The notes under the pieces: generated by a model
Seen by the model: only the letters and a program-made list of their open reading frames with translations
What the model was told of the DNA's origin: nothing
Database searches by the model: none
From: CAMTUW01 sp947085035
GTDB taxonomy: Bacteria; Actinomycetota; Coriobacteriia; Anaerosomatales; PHET01
Direction of reading: 5' to 3'
Length of the DNA: 64,000 nt
Assembly: GCA_947085035.1 (NCBI GenBank)
Contig: CAMTUW010000010.1
Location: forward strand, 62,001-126,000
Made by a program: the position numbers and the translations under genes
Shown: piece by piece, positions 7,710-16,509 of the stretch
How positions within the stretch are numbered: position 1 is the first letter of the stretch
Layout of the letters: each line of letters opens with the position of its first letter

Positions 7710-8603
7710 GTGCAACAAGTGACCGTGGCAACGCTCGCTCTCGTCCTCGCGAGCGTGATGACGCCCGTCTCGGTCACGGAGGCGACTCCCGCCCAGGATG
7801 TGGCCGCGCGCCGCGCGGCTCTCGTCGAAGCGCGCGCTGAGCATGCGGCGGCCCTGAAGCGACTCGCGTCGATCGAAGCCCGCATGGGCGAGTCATCCGC
7901 AGACCTGGACCGTCTCGTCGACGATCAGGTCCGCGCGCAACAGCGACTGTCCCGCCGAGCCGCAAGCCTCTACCGCTCGGGGAGAGTCGATCTCGTGGTG
8001 GCGCTGCTGGGCGCCGAGGACTTCGAGAGCTTCACGGCGCGATGGGAGTTGCTTGAGCGCATCACCCAGCAAGACGCGGCAGCCGTCGTCGAGGCGAAAG
8101 CCGCCCGCGAACGCGCAACGCGCTCAGGTCGCGACCTCGTGCGGCTCCAGGAGCGCGCGTCTCGCGAGATGCGCACGCTTGAGCGCGCCATGACCGCGGC
8201 GAGAATCGATCTGGCAACGAGCCGCGCAGCGTACGCAGCCCAGCGCGCGCGCATCGCTGGCGCCGACACGCGGCCCGCGAGGCCAGCGCCGAAGCGACAG
8301 ACCAAACGTACCGGCGAGGGAGCGTGGCAGACGGCCAAGGCATCGCACTACGGACGCGGAAGCTGGGGACGGCTCACCGCCGATGGCACGCGCATACACG
8401 CCGATTCGATGATCGTCGCCCACAAGACACTCCCCTTCGACACGCTGGTGGAGTTCTCGTTCCGAGGCAAGACCGCTGTGGCTCGAGTCGCGGACAGAGG
8501 CCCCTACACCAAGGGGCGGACGTGGGACCTCGGGCCCGGCGTCATCCGAATCCTCGATTTCAACGGCGTGCATATGGTCAAGTACCGGATCATCGGCCGC
8601 TGA
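7710..8603 (+). CDS. Secreted coiled-coil protein with RlpA-like double-psi beta-barrel
   Basis: A 297-residue exported protein. An N-terminal hydrophobic signal (VTVATLALVLASVMTPVSV) is followed by a long Ala/Arg/Glu-rich coiled coil (about residues 30-190) of the type in CwlO-like envelope proteins. A basic linker then leads to a C-terminal RlpA-like barrel (about 205-297) with ASHYGRGSWGRLTADGTRIH and VARVADRGPYTKGR. RlpA-like domains bind or cleave peptidoglycan, and the coiled coil usually mediates FtsEX-type regulation or self-association. The GTG start has a rather distant GGAGGG upstream, so the exact start is uncertain. Confidence 0.75.
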   Translation: MQQVTVATLALVLASVMTPVSVTEATPAQDVAARRAALVEARAEHAAALKRLASIEARMGESSADLDRLVDDQVRAQQRLSRRAASLYRSGRVDLVVALLGAEDFESFTARWELLERITQQDAAAVVEAKAARERATRSGRDLVRLQERASREMRTLERAMTAARIDLATSRAAYAAQRARIAGADTRPARPAPKRQTKRTGEGAWQTAKASHYGRGSWGRLTADGTRIHADSMIVAHKTLPFDTLVEFSFRGKTAVARVADRGPYTKGRTWDLGPGVIRILDFNGVHMVKYRIIGR

Positions 8604-8703
8604 GCGTGCGCGACTTCGACAGAGTCCTCAACTGCCCCCGCGACCCGAACACCATTCTTCGCTACGATGGCAACGAGAAGCGCGACGAAGACGAGGAGAC
8701 CCG

Positions 8704-9504
8704 ATGAAGTACTCACGGTTCGAGGCTCTGCTACTGGGAGCTGGGGCGATCACGGTGCTTGGCAACATCCTGTTCATCCTCCCCGAGGCACGCGAGATAC
8801 GAGAGGTCGCCGGGCAGATCATGTTGTTGGCGGTCCTCGCCGGGGCCGTCCATTGGGGCAGGAAAGGCGGCCTGATCGCCGCGATCGCCGCATCGGTGTT
8901 GTATGCGGTGACGCTCGTCCCGCTCGCCAACTCCGTTGGCGGTGTCGACACGGGCCTGATCAGTCTCCTCGCCGTGCGCGTGCTGTCGTACGGCGTCGTC
9001 GGGGTGCTCGGCGGCGAACTGTGCGGGCGTCTGAAGTACGTGTTCACTCGTTTGGAGCACTCGGAGAGCATCGATGAGTGGAGCGGCGTCTACAATCAAC
9101 GGTGGCTCGCCCGCTTGCTGGATGACGCCCTTGGTCAGCACACCCGCTACGCGACGCCGTTTTCCGTGGTGACGCTGAGAATCGACACATCGATGCTCCA
9201 GGGACTGCGCCCCGCGAGGCTGAAGAAGATCATCCACTCGGTCGCCAACCACATCCGCAACGACCTCCGTCTCGTCGACGAAGTCGGGCGCCTCGAAGAC
9301 GGGACCTTCCTCATCCTGCTCCCGCACACGCCGGGCGCAGGTGGCGCGATCGTGGCCGACCGACTCGCTCGCGGGGTCTCTGACACGCTGGGAGCGACAG
9401 AGTCCGCCATCTCGACCGACGTCGTCGCGGCTCCGGAGAGCCTCGAGGCCGTCGTCGCCCTGCGCGCGACGCTGGGCGAGGCGACGCCGAAGCTGATGAG
9501 GTGA
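8704..9504 (+). CDS. Membrane protein with degenerate GGDEF-like domain
   Basis: A 266-residue protein. Three to four transmembrane segments occupy residues 1-115, followed by a short coiled linker and a domain laid out like a diguanylate cyclase: DEWSGVYNQRWLARLLDDAL (the usual D-x-LT-x-LYNRR entry), FSVVTLRID, and DEVGRLEDGTFLILLP in place of the signature. The catalytic GG(D/E)EF is replaced by RLEDGTF, so it should not make c-di-GMP and may act as a nucleotide sensor or be a relic of one. GAGGAG precedes the ATG by about 5 bp. It converges on moeB. Confidence 0.65.
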   Translation: MKYSRFEALLLGAGAITVLGNILFILPEAREIREVAGQIMLLAVLAGAVHWGRKGGLIAAIAASVLYAVTLVPLANSVGGVDTGLISLLAVRVLSYGVVGVLGGELCGRLKYVFTRLEHSESIDEWSGVYNQRWLARLLDDALGQHTRYATPFSVVTLRIDTSMLQGLRPARLKKIIHSVANHIRNDLRLVDEVGRLEDGTFLILLPHTPGAGGAIVADRLARGVSDTLGATESAISTDVVAAPESLEAVVALRATLGEATPKLMR

Positions 9505-9510
9505 GCGTAC

Positions 9511-10341
9511 TCAGGAGGAGGTCAGATCCCTCAGGACCGTGTCGAATGAGCAGGTGTCGGCCGCGACCGTGAGAGATGTGATCGTCGGCGATTCCCCGCA
9601 GACAGCGCAGTCCGTGTTGCGCTCGAACTCCATCGAATTGCTCTCAAGCGAGTGGAAATCGATGGCTAGGTATCGGCCGACGAGTGAGTCCTCGGAACCC
9701 AGAAGCACTTTGATGGCCTCAAGCGCCTGGAGGCTGCCCATGACTCCGGCCACGGGGCCGACAATACCCGCCTGCGAGCAGGACGGAACCTCCCCCGGCG
9801 CGGGCGGCTCTGGGAAGAAGCAGCGGTAACACGGGCCCATGGTGGGCCTGATGACAGCAAGCTGGCCGAAATAGCGCAGTATCGCGGCTGTCACGAGCGG
9901 TTTGCCGAGGATCACACACGCGTCGTTGATCAGGTAGCGGGTCGGGAAGTTGTCCGTCCCGTCCAACACGACATCGTAGCCCTCGAAGATGCCGAAAGCG
10001 TTTTCCGGGGTCAGCCGAACGGGGTGGATCACCACCTCTATGAGCGGGTTGATCGCACGCATCGTCTCGGCGGCCGATTCAGCCTTGTTGCGACCGATGT
10101 CCGTGGTGGCGTGCGCCACCTGACGCTGGAGGTTCGTCACGTCAACGTCATCGGCGTCGACAACGCCGATCCGTCCGACACCCGCTGCGGCCAGATACAG
10201 AAGCGAGGGCGAGCCCAGTCCGCCGGCCCCGACGACGAGGACCGAGCCGCTCTTGAGTCGTTCCTGGCCCGTGCCGCCGAAGCCGGGGACGATGATCTGT
10301 CGTCCGTACCTGGCGATCTCTTCATCGGTCAGCGTGTGCAT
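9511..10341 (-). CDS. moeB: MoeB/ThiF-type E1-like adenylyltransferase
   Basis: ATP-dependent activation of the C-terminal glycine of a ubiquitin-like sulfur carrier. The ATP-binding GAGGLGSPSLLYLAAAGVG, DxDDVDVTNLQRQ and DGTDNFPTRYLIND are all present, with zinc-site cysteine pairs CYRC and CAVC. At 276 residues it has no rhodanese domain, unlike MoeZ, so sulfur must come from sulfide or another protein such as the TusA-like gene upstream. Last gene of the reverse-strand sulfur assimilation operon, 25 bp after cysK; its likely carrier is the ThiS-like protein at 11271-11486. Confidence 0.88.
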   Translation of the reverse strand: MHTLTDEEIARYGRQIIVPGFGGTGQERLKSGSVLVVGAGGLGSPSLLYLAAAGVGRIGVVDADDVDVTNLQRQVAHATTDIGRNKAESAAETMRAINPLIEVVIHPVRLTPENAFGIFEGYDVVLDGTDNFPTRYLINDACVILGKPLVTAAILRYFGQLAVIRPTMGPCYRCFFPEPPAPGEVPSCSQAGIVGPVAGVMGSLQALEAIKVLLGSEDSLVGRYLAIDFHSLESNSMEFERNTDCAVCGESPTITSLTVAADTCSFDTVLRDLTSS

Positions 10342-10366
10342 GGTTCTCCTCAGAACGTGATTTCGG

Positions 10367-11278
10367 TCAGGTGGCGTACTCGAAGTACGGTGCGAGGCTC
10401 AAGGAGCGCTCACCCGTATCGGGCAGAATCGTGACGACGGTGGCCTCCGGCCCCAGCCGGAGCGCCACCGCTCGAGCCACCACGACTGCGGCACCGCTCG
10501 AGATGCCACACAGCATGCCATCCTCACGAGCGATTCGTCGCGACATCTCCCAGGCATCCTTGTCGCCACATGTAGCGATCTCGTCGATGACACTCCGATC
10601 AAGAACATCGGGCACGAACCCGGGGCCGATGCCCTGGATCATGTGTGTTCCGGGCTTGCCTCCGGAGAGTACCGCCGAGCCGGCGGGCTCCACCGCCACC
10701 ACGAGAACGCCGGGGTCCAGACGTTTGAGATGGCGCCCGACGCCTGTCACGGTGCCCCCGGTCCCAGCGACGGCGACGAACGCGTCGACGTGCCGAGCGA
10801 TCTCATCGGTGATCTCAGGTCCGGTGGTGCGCTCATGCACGGCGGGGTTCGCGGGATTCTCGAACTGGCGAGGACAATACGCCCCCGTGTCCCGAGCAAT
10901 CGAATACGCGGCTTCGATGGAGCCGATCATCCCAGCCCCCACCGATGTGGTGACGACTTTCGCGCCAAGCGCTTCAGCCACAGCGAGACGCTCCGAGCTC
11001 ATGGACTCCGGCAGCACGAGGGTGAGCGGATACCCGAGCGCGGCGCAGACCACGGCGAGCCCGATACCGGTGTTGCCCGACGTGGCTTCGACGACAGGCG
11101 CGCCCGGTGCCAGGACACCACGCTCTCGCGCATCCTCGATCATCGACAGCGCTATCCGGTCCTTGACGCTACCGCCGGGGTTCGCAGCTTCGAACTTCGC
11201 CCACACCTGTCCCGCGCCTTCTTCGACTCGCAGTCGGACGAGCGGGGTCTTGCCGATGCTGTCAAGGATGCTAGACAT
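10367..11278 (-). CDS. cysK: Cysteine synthase (O-acetylserine sulfhydrylase family)
   Basis: PLP enzyme of 303 residues that makes cysteine from an activated serine and a sulfur donor. The PLP lysine is Lys40 in NPGGSVKDR; TSGNTG, GTGGTVTG and GISSGAA are the cofactor-binding loops. Its start overlaps the stop of the ThiS-like carrier gene by 8 bp, and a JAMM protease lies just upstream, the same partners as mycobacterial CysM-CysO-Mec+. It may therefore use a carrier thiocarboxylate and not only free sulfide. Family membership alone does not tell whether O-acetylserine or O-phosphoserine is used. Confidence 0.9.
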   Translation of the reverse strand: MSSILDSIGKTPLVRLRVEEGAGQVWAKFEAANPGGSVKDRIALSMIEDARERGVLAPGAPVVEATSGNTGIGLAVVCAALGYPLTLVLPESMSSERLAVAEALGAKVVTTSVGAGMIGSIEAAYSIARDTGAYCPRQFENPANPAVHERTTGPEITDEIARHVDAFVAVAGTGGTVTGVGRHLKRLDPGVLVVAVEPAGSAVLSGGKPGTHMIQGIGPGFVPDVLDRSVIDEIATCGDKDAWEMSRRIAREDGMLCGISSGAAVVVARAVALRLGPEATVVTILPDTGERSLSLAPYFEYAT

Positions 11279-11486
11279 CTCCCCCGCCAGCCAGCTGGAT
11301 CATGATTTCGACCAAGTCGCCATCATTGGCCACCGTGTCTGGCAGTGCCTCTCGCGAGATCCGCTCCCTGTTGACCGCTATCACCGCGACCTGCGGGCGA
11401 ATTCGCTTGCTCTCGAGCAGCTCAGCCACAGACACCGGGCCCTCGACTTCCTCACGCTTTCCGTTGATCGATACTGTCACTGCCAT
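11271..11486 (-). CDS. ThiS/MoaD/CysO-like sulfur carrier with a two-residue C-terminal extension
   Basis: A 71-residue ubiquitin-like sulfur carrier. The family usually ends in Gly-Gly, which is adenylated and converted to a thiocarboxylate. Here the end is QLAGGGDV, so Asp70 and Val71 would have to be removed first. A JAMM metalloprotease, which in the QbsE and HcyS systems does this trimming, is encoded 35 bp upstream; a MoeB-type activator and a cysteine synthase follow. This points to protein-thiocarboxylate cysteine synthesis and not thiamine synthesis. Overlaps cysK. Confidence 0.82.
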   Translation of the reverse strand: MAVTVSINGKREEVEGPVSVAELLESKRIRPQVAVIAVNRERISREALPDTVANDGDLVEIMIQLAGGGDV

Positions 11487-11521
11487 GGTCTCGCTCCTTC
11501 TCTCTCATTGTGTGGCCCCGG

Positions 11522-11980
11522 CTACGCGGGAGCCTCAGACTGGATGGTCACCTCGGTGACCGAGCCGTCTCGGATCGTGAACGCCCGCACCGACGGTGAC
11601 TGAACGGCGAACGACACGATCACGTAGAGCACATCAGGGTCGTAGGCCTGAGCGATGTCGGTGGTCGATGGCCGCGCGGGCGTCGCTGGGTGCGAGTGGT
11701 AGACCGCCACGCACTCCAGCCCCTCGTCGGCCATGGTCCGGTACGCCTCGAGCTGCTCCTCGGCATCGGCGGTGTAGTACTCAGGGCTGGCCGAGACGTT
11801 CGTGAGCGGATACAGACGCACGATCTCGCCGGGCCGACCGGCCGCCACGCCGCACGCCTCGTCAGGCAGCCGCGCGGCGCACACAGAAATGAGCTCGGCG
11901 AGGAGGTCCGCGGCTACGAGCACCGTACCCGCGAACGGGTAGTCCCCGATCCTGCCTGCGGGCTCGAGGTCACTCTCCAC
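11522..11980 (-). CDS. JAMM/MPN+ metalloprotease (Mec+/QbsD-like)
   Basis: A zinc isopeptidase-type protein. The JAMM signature is complete: Glu41 in LPDEACG and HSHPATPARPSTTD giving His95, His97, Ser105 and Asp108 (HxHx7SxxD). Standalone bacterial members next to sulfur carriers either cut cysteine off a CysO-Cys adduct or trim residues after Gly-Gly; the neighbouring carrier ending in GGGDV makes trimming plausible, with release of cysteine also possible. GTG at 11980 follows a GGAAGGGGG sequence and leaves an 11-bp overlap with the tusA-like gene; an alternative GTG at 12004 would add eight residues. Confidence 0.8.
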   Translation of the reverse strand: MESDLEPAGRIGDYPFAGTVLVAADLLAELISVCAARLPDEACGVAAGRPGEIVRLYPLTNVSASPEYYTADAEEQLEAYRTMADEGLECVAVYHSHPATPARPSTTDIAQAYDPDVLYVIVSFAVQSPSVRAFTIRDGSVTEVTIQSEAPA

Positions 11981-12206
11981 GGGCGCTCGCCCCCTTCCGA
12001 ACACGCATCCGGTAGTGACCGTCTTCGGGCGTCAGCTCGAGAACCTGTTCGCCGTCATCGCGAAGCGAGCGAGGCACGTTCGTGACCGGCTCGCCGACAT
12101 CGAGCAACACTTCGATCTCGTCTCCTGTGGCGAGCGGCTCCAGCGCGAGCCGAACGCGGACGTAGTTCAGCGGGCAGAGCACTCCGCGCAGATCGATCGT
12201 CTCCAT
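11970..12206 (-). CDS. TusA-like sulfurtransferase in the sulfur assimilation operon
   Basis: A 78-residue SirA/TusA-family protein: LRGVLCPLNYVRVRLAL contains the sulfur-binding cysteine, but the motif is CPLN in place of CPxP. It lies immediately downstream of the sulfite reductase gene and upstream of the JAMM protease and ThiS-like carrier. It is therefore well placed to take sulfide or persulfide sulfur from reduction to the thiocarboxylate carrier; that role is inference. Confidence 0.8.
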   Translation of the reverse strand: METIDLRGVLCPLNYVRVRLALEPLATGDEIEVLLDVGEPVTNVPRSLRDDGEQVLELTPEDGHYRMRVRKGASARGE

Positions 12207-13058
12207 CTACAAGACCTCCTTCAAGAACTCGTCGAGCCCCACACGGTCGATGACCGTGCGAACGCGCTCGCGGCCATCGGCGTGATGCACGAACGCCTCC
12301 AGCGCGCGCTCGGCGATTCTTGCCGCCTCCTGGGTGTCCACGATTCCGCCCACCTCGTAGGCGAGCGCCGGCCTGCGCCCGAAGTTGCCTCCGACCAGCA
12401 CCCGCCAACCCCGCGTGCGCGCTCGTATCGCTCCTGTCGGGCACGCCGAGACGCACGCACCGTCGCGATCACACTTCGCGAGGTCGATTTCCGGGCGACC
12501 CTCGCTGTCGCGCGTTATCGCACCCGTGATGCACACGCTCGCGCAGAGGCCGCACGCGATGCACTCACCTTCGACCTCGTCGAAGATCGGCTCAACGGCC
12601 CCGATGAAGCCCACGTCGTTGGCCTGCGGTTTCGCGCATGACGAAGGGCATCCCGACACCGCCATCTTGAACTTGTGAGGCAGACCCTCGCGAGCGTAGA
12701 GCCGTTCGTCGAGCAAGGTGGCGAGTTCGTAGGTGTCGTGCAGTCCGCGCCCACAGACCGCTCGACCGGGACATGCGACGGTCGCGCGCACCCGTGCCCC
12801 GCACACGCCGGGTACGAAACCCGCCTCAGCGAGTGCCGCCCTGACCTCGTCGAATCGATCGATGCTCACTCCTCGGAACTCAAGCGACTGGCGCACGGTG
12901 AGGTGTATCTCACCATCGCCGAAGCGCTCTGCGATGCGGGCGATCGCGATGAGCGACGTCGCGTCGGTCTCCCCGAAGGGCACTTTGACGCGCACCGCCC
13001 ACCGGTCCTTCTGACGAAGCTTCACGAAGCCGCCACCCTTGAGTGTGTTCTCGTCCAT
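12207..13058 (-). CDS. Siroheme sulfite reductase, small ferredoxin-domain type
   Basis: Six-electron reduction of sulfite to sulfide. At 283 residues it is a single-chain, small assimilatory-type reductase: an N-terminal ferrodoxin-like half-domain, then CPGRAVC (Cys96, Cys102) and CPSSC (Cys137, Cys141), which bind the siroheme-coupled 4Fe-4S cluster, then an inserted two-cluster ferredoxin (CIACGLCASVC and CDRDGACVSACP, about 165-206). ATG at 13058 is preferred to an upstream start because GAGGAGG lies just before it. It follows cysN by 10 bp. The operon lacks DsrAB-style partners, so a dissimilatory role is unlikely. Confidence 0.85.
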   Translation of the reverse strand: MDENTLKGGGFVKLRQKDRWAVRVKVPFGETDATSLIAIARIAERFGDGEIHLTVRQSLEFRGVSIDRFDEVRAALAEAGFVPGVCGARVRATVACPGRAVCGRGLHDTYELATLLDERLYAREGLPHKFKMAVSGCPSSCAKPQANDVGFIGAVEPIFDEVEGECIACGLCASVCITGAITRDSEGRPEIDLAKCDRDGACVSACPTGAIRARTRGWRVLVGGNFGRRPALAYEVGGIVDTQEAARIAERALEAFVHHADGRERVRTVIDRVGLDEFLKEVL

Positions 13059-13068
13059 CGGTTCCTCC

Positions 13069-14856
13069 TCAGATCTCGTATTCCGGAAGCACACCAGCAG
13101 CGGTCAGTGCGCGTAGGACAGCTTGTACCGCTTCGTCTGGATCGGTCACCGATGCGATCTCCAGGTCCGCATCCAGGTCCGGCGCACCCCGACCGATGCC
13201 AACGACGAGCAGCTGATGAGGGGCGGCCAAGGAGCGCATCTGCCCGATCTCGAAGCGATCGAGATCACCGACCGGCGTCACCAACACGACACCCGCGTCA
13301 GCCATTCCCCATGCGATCTCACCCAGGTTGCTCAGACGGGCGTCTCTGTCGAGGACCTGTCTTTCCTCTCCCACATCAGTCGCGCCCAGGAAGTACGAGT
13401 GCGCGCCCAGGTCGAAGAGGCGTCGTTCGAGGCGGGCGGCGATCTGCGTCACATCTTCCACAGGCTCGCCAACGACCACGACCGCGCGACCGGCATGGCC
13501 GTAACGACGGGAGCGCTCGGCGGAGTCGACAGACCCCGTTGCGTAGCGCCGCTGCCGAGTCAGGTTGGCGCCACGCGCCTCAAGCGCCTCGAGCGCGATC
13601 CCGCACCCGGCGATGTCGTAGCCGTTGACGATGACGAACCGCGCCGTCGGCTCGAGTGCGTCGGCGGTGTCGAAGGCCACCGGGCGCGTCGTCACGAAGA
13701 CAGCCTCCGCGACGTCATGGCGCTCCACCTGCGATGCGCCCTCGACCGAGCGCAGATCGGACGCATCGAGCACGCTGAGTACCTCGTCCAGTTCGACAGG
13801 CACCTTGGACGAACCGATGCGCAGGAGATATCGACGCCCGCTGACCAGCGGCGCTGTGCCCATCCAGAATACGTTGGCGCGAAACCGCGTCGCGACATGC
13901 GGGCGATCCTGATCGGCGCGCACGATGAACTCGCCGGGCTTGACGTAGACCTGCGTATCGAGCGTGAAGCCGCTCGCCTGCCCGGCGTACGCCTCACTGG
14001 GCGAGGGGCCGGACAGCACCTCTATCGATTTCACCGTCGATGTCTTGCCGGAGGGCAGGAACACCACGTCGTCTCCGGGGGAGACGCGCCCCGTCTCGAT
14101 CGTGCCAACGTAGATGCGGCGATCGTCGCTAGAAGCGGTGAACTTGTAGACGTCTTGCAGCGGCATGCGAAAAGGCCGGTCGAGGTCGTCTTCGAGGCGC
14201 TCGAACTCCTCGACCTGCCCGAGGACGGTCGGGCCGTCGTACCACGGTGCCTGATCGGTGCGATCCACGATGTTGGCGCCCTCACGCGCGCTCACCGGAA
14301 TGAAACGTGTGGGTCGCACGCCGAGTCTTCCGAGGAACTCCCCGTACTCGTCAGCAACCGCGCGAAACGCGCGCTCGTCCCATTCGAGCAGATCCATCTT
14401 GTTCACGAGCACGGCGATCTGGCGGATACCGAGCATCGAGAGGATGTAGCCATGCCGCTTCGAGTTCTCGGCCACACCTTCTTGAGCGTCGATAACGAGC
14501 AGCGCCGCCTGAGCGCGCGAAGCTCCGGTGATCATGTTCTTGAGAAACTCCACGTGACCGGGCGCATCATGCAGGATGTAGTGACGTCGAGACGTCTTGA
14601 AGAAACAACGTGCGGTGTCGATAGTGATCCCTTGCTCCTGCTCGTTTTTGAGCGCGTCGAGCAGGAACGCGTACTCGAACGGTCGCGCATTCGCCGCGCA
14701 CATCGCCCTGACCTGGTCGAGTTTGCCGTCCGGCAGTGAGCCGGTGTCGGCCATCAACCGCCCGATCACCGTGCTCTTGCCGTGGTCGACGTGGCCGACG
14801 ACCACGATATCCAGTCGCTCAGCGTCTTCCGCGGTCGTGTTCAGGATCGTTTCCAT
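13069..14856 (-). CDS. cysN: Sulfate adenylyltransferase GTPase subunit with degenerate APS-kinase-like C-terminus
   Basis: GTPase that drives formation of adenylyl sulfate by CysD. GTPase motifs: GHVDHGKS (residues 21-28), DAPGH and NKMD, followed by EF-Tu-like beta-barrel domains. After about residue 430 the protein continues into a region shaped like CysC (APS kinase), but the P-loop is lost: the position reads AVVVVGEPVEDVTQ. It therefore probably cannot make PAPS. That fits the downstream reductase being of the APS type. Its ATG shares one base with the cysD stop (TGATG). Confidence 0.9.
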   Translation of the reverse strand: METILNTTAEDAERLDIVVVGHVDHGKSTVIGRLMADTGSLPDGKLDQVRAMCAANARPFEYAFLLDALKNEQEQGITIDTARCFFKTSRRHYILHDAPGHVEFLKNMITGASRAQAALLVIDAQEGVAENSKRHGYILSMLGIRQIAVLVNKMDLLEWDERAFRAVADEYGEFLGRLGVRPTRFIPVSAREGANIVDRTDQAPWYDGPTVLGQVEEFERLEDDLDRPFRMPLQDVYKFTASSDDRRIYVGTIETGRVSPGDDVVFLPSGKTSTVKSIEVLSGPSPSEAYAGQASGFTLDTQVYVKPGEFIVRADQDRPHVATRFRANVFWMGTAPLVSGRRYLLRIGSSKVPVELDEVLSVLDASDLRSVEGASQVERHDVAEAVFVTTRPVAFDTADALEPTARFVIVNGYDIAGCGIALEALEARGANLTRQRRYATGSVDSAERSRRYGHAGRAVVVVGEPVEDVTQIAARLERRLFDLGAHSYFLGATDVGEERQVLDRDARLSNLGEIAWGMADAGVVLVTPVGDLDRFEIGQMRSLAAPHQLLVVGIGRGAPDLDADLEIASVTDPDEAVQAVLRALTAAGVLPEYEI

Positions 14857-15734
14857 CACATGTATCCGTCTCTGCGCAAGGTTTCCAGTCCGCCGCCGTC
14901 CTCGGCATCCTGAGCCCGCCCGGAACGCTCGGCGATCCTCGAGAGAGATCCTGAACGCAGCTCTTCGATGATCTCGGCCACCGTACCGGCGTCAGAGTCG
15001 ATGGCCTCGGTGCAGGGCTCGCAGCCCAGCGAGCGGCATCTCCGGCCGTCTGTCGCGAAGTACTGGGACACCACAGGGATGCTCTCCCGTTCGATGTACT
15101 CCCAGATGTTGAGCTCGGTCCAGTCCAGCAACGGGTGGACGCGCACATGCGTCCCCGGTTCGAAATCAGTCTTGAAGTAGCGCCACAACTCCGGCGGCTG
15201 ATCGTCGACGTCCCAGTCGTTGTCGACATCGCGGGGCGAGAAGTAGCGCTCTTTCGAGCGGCTTCCTTCCTCGTCGGCACGCACTCCCACGATCACGCCG
15301 GTGAACGGCTCCGAGTCCGTGTCCTCGACGAGTTCGCCTCGAACGTGATCCATGCGCAGACGTGGCCACTCGCCCGACAGGGTGTGTCGAAGCGCCTCTG
15401 TCCTGAGCTTACGGCAGCACGTCAGACGGTCGACACGTCCTTCCGGGAACGTCTCGCAAGCCTCCAGCGCGGCTCGATTCTGCCCCACGATGAGGTTGAA
15501 CCCCAACTCCAAGGAGAGCCGGTCGCGGTCTTTCATCAGCTCAGGGATCTCATAAGCGGTGTCGACGTGCACGAGCGGAAACGGCACGTGGCCGAAGAAC
15601 GCCTTGCGCGCGAGATGGAGCAGCACCGTCGAGTCCTTGCCGATCGACCAGAGCATGCACACGTTGCCCAGCGAACGATAGGCCTCGCGCACTATGTGGA
15701 TGCTCTTGGCTTCGAGGGCGTCCAATTGGTTCAC
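14856..15734 (-). CDS. cysD: Sulfate adenylyltransferase small subunit
   Basis: Catalyses adenylylation of sulfate with CysN. The PP-loop-type SIGKDSTVLLHLARKAF, the FPLVHVDTAYEIPEL segment and the C-terminal RCRSLGCEPCTEAI region are diagnostic. The GTG at 15734 follows GGGGAGGT and yields the family start VNQLDALEAKSIHI; a longer frame reaching 15809 lacks these features. It overlaps cysH by 4 bp (GTGA) and cysN by 1 bp. Confidence 0.92.
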   Translation of the reverse strand: MNQLDALEAKSIHIVREAYRSLGNVCMLWSIGKDSTVLLHLARKAFFGHVPFPLVHVDTAYEIPELMKDRDRLSLELGFNLIVGQNRAALEACETFPEGRVDRLTCCRKLRTEALRHTLSGEWPRLRMDHVRGELVEDTDSEPFTGVIVGVRADEEGSRSKERYFSPRDVDNDWDVDDQPPELWRYFKTDFEPGTHVRVHPLLDWTELNIWEYIERESIPVVSQYFATDGRRCRSLGCEPCTEAIDSDAGTVAEIIEELRSGSLSRIAERSGRAQDAEDGGGLETLRRDGYM

Positions 15735-16474
15735 GAGGATACCTCCCCGTCGGTATCTGCGATTCGAGTGTGCAGGCCGCACTCGCGCTGGCTGTCGCTC
15801 TCCCACCACCAGCGCCCGTTGCGCTCGTCCTCGCCGGGCTCAACCGCTCTGGTGCAGGGCGTGCACCCGATGCTCGGGAAGCCCCGCTCGTGCAGCGGGT
15901 TGCGAACCACACGGTGTTCGTTCGCGTATTCTTGGACCTGCTCGCTACTCCATCCGGCAAGGGGGTTGATCTTCACGAGCCCATGCGCCGCGTCCCACTC
16001 GACGACCTCTGTCTCGGCGCGGTTAGCCGACTGGCCCTGCCGCAGACCGCACACCCATGCGTCAAGCCCCTCGAGCGCGCGGGCCAGCGGGCGCAGTTTG
16101 CGCACCTCGCAGCAGCGTTTGCGCAAAGCCACGTCGTCGAGGAACAGGTTCACGCCATGATCCGCAACCATCTCCTCAACCTCCAAGGCGTCCGGGAAGA
16201 ACACGCGCAGTGGCAGCCCGTAGTGGCTGGAGGTCTCCTCTATCAGGTCGTAGGTCTCGGGGAACAGGCGACCCGTGTCCAGGGTGAAGATCGGTATCGG
16301 AATCCGAGCGGTCGCGATCATCTGGGTGATGACCTGGTCTTCAACGCCCATCGAGGACGCGAAGGCGATGCGGCCCGCGAAGCGACCGGCCGCTGCCGCC
16401 AGCACCTCTTCGGGCGCGAGGGTGCGAACGCCTTCACCCCACACGCGCAGCTCGTCTCTTTTCTGATCTTTCAT
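15731..16474 (-). CDS. cysH: Adenylyl-sulfate (APS) reductase
   Basis: Reduces APS to sulfite and AMP. The 4Fe-4S cysteine pattern of the APS-specific class is intact: Cys121-Cys122 in KRCCEVRK and Cys204/Cys207 in GCTPC; PAPS-only reductases lack this pattern. The catalytic cysteine is in RECGLH (Cys232) near the C-terminus. The protein has the PP-loop start FASSMGVEDQV. It lies 35 bp after cysA in the same operon, linking import with reduction. The absence of a working APS kinase in CysN agrees with APS being the substrate. Confidence 0.9.
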   Translation of the reverse strand: MKDQKRDELRVWGEGVRTLAPEEVLAAAAGRFAGRIAFASSMGVEDQVITQMIATARIPIPIFTLDTGRLFPETYDLIEETSSHYGLPLRVFFPDALEVEEMVADHGVNLFLDDVALRKRCCEVRKLRPLARALEGLDAWVCGLRQGQSANRAETEVVEWDAAHGLVKINPLAGWSSEQVQEYANEHRVVRNPLHERGFPSIGCTPCTRAVEPGEDERNGRWWWESDSQRECGLHTRIADTDGEVSS

Positions 16475-16509
16475 GTCTCGCCCTTCGTCACTGGGAATGC
16501 GTTTGCCAG

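Noticed and set aside
8704..9504. Active diguanylate cyclase
   Set aside because: The GGDEF signature is replaced by RLEDGTF, so enzymatic activity is unlikely.
12207..13058. Dissimilatory sulfite reductase (DsrA/B)
   Set aside because: Single short chain, no DsrB, DsrC or DsrD neighbours, and located within a complete assimilatory operon.
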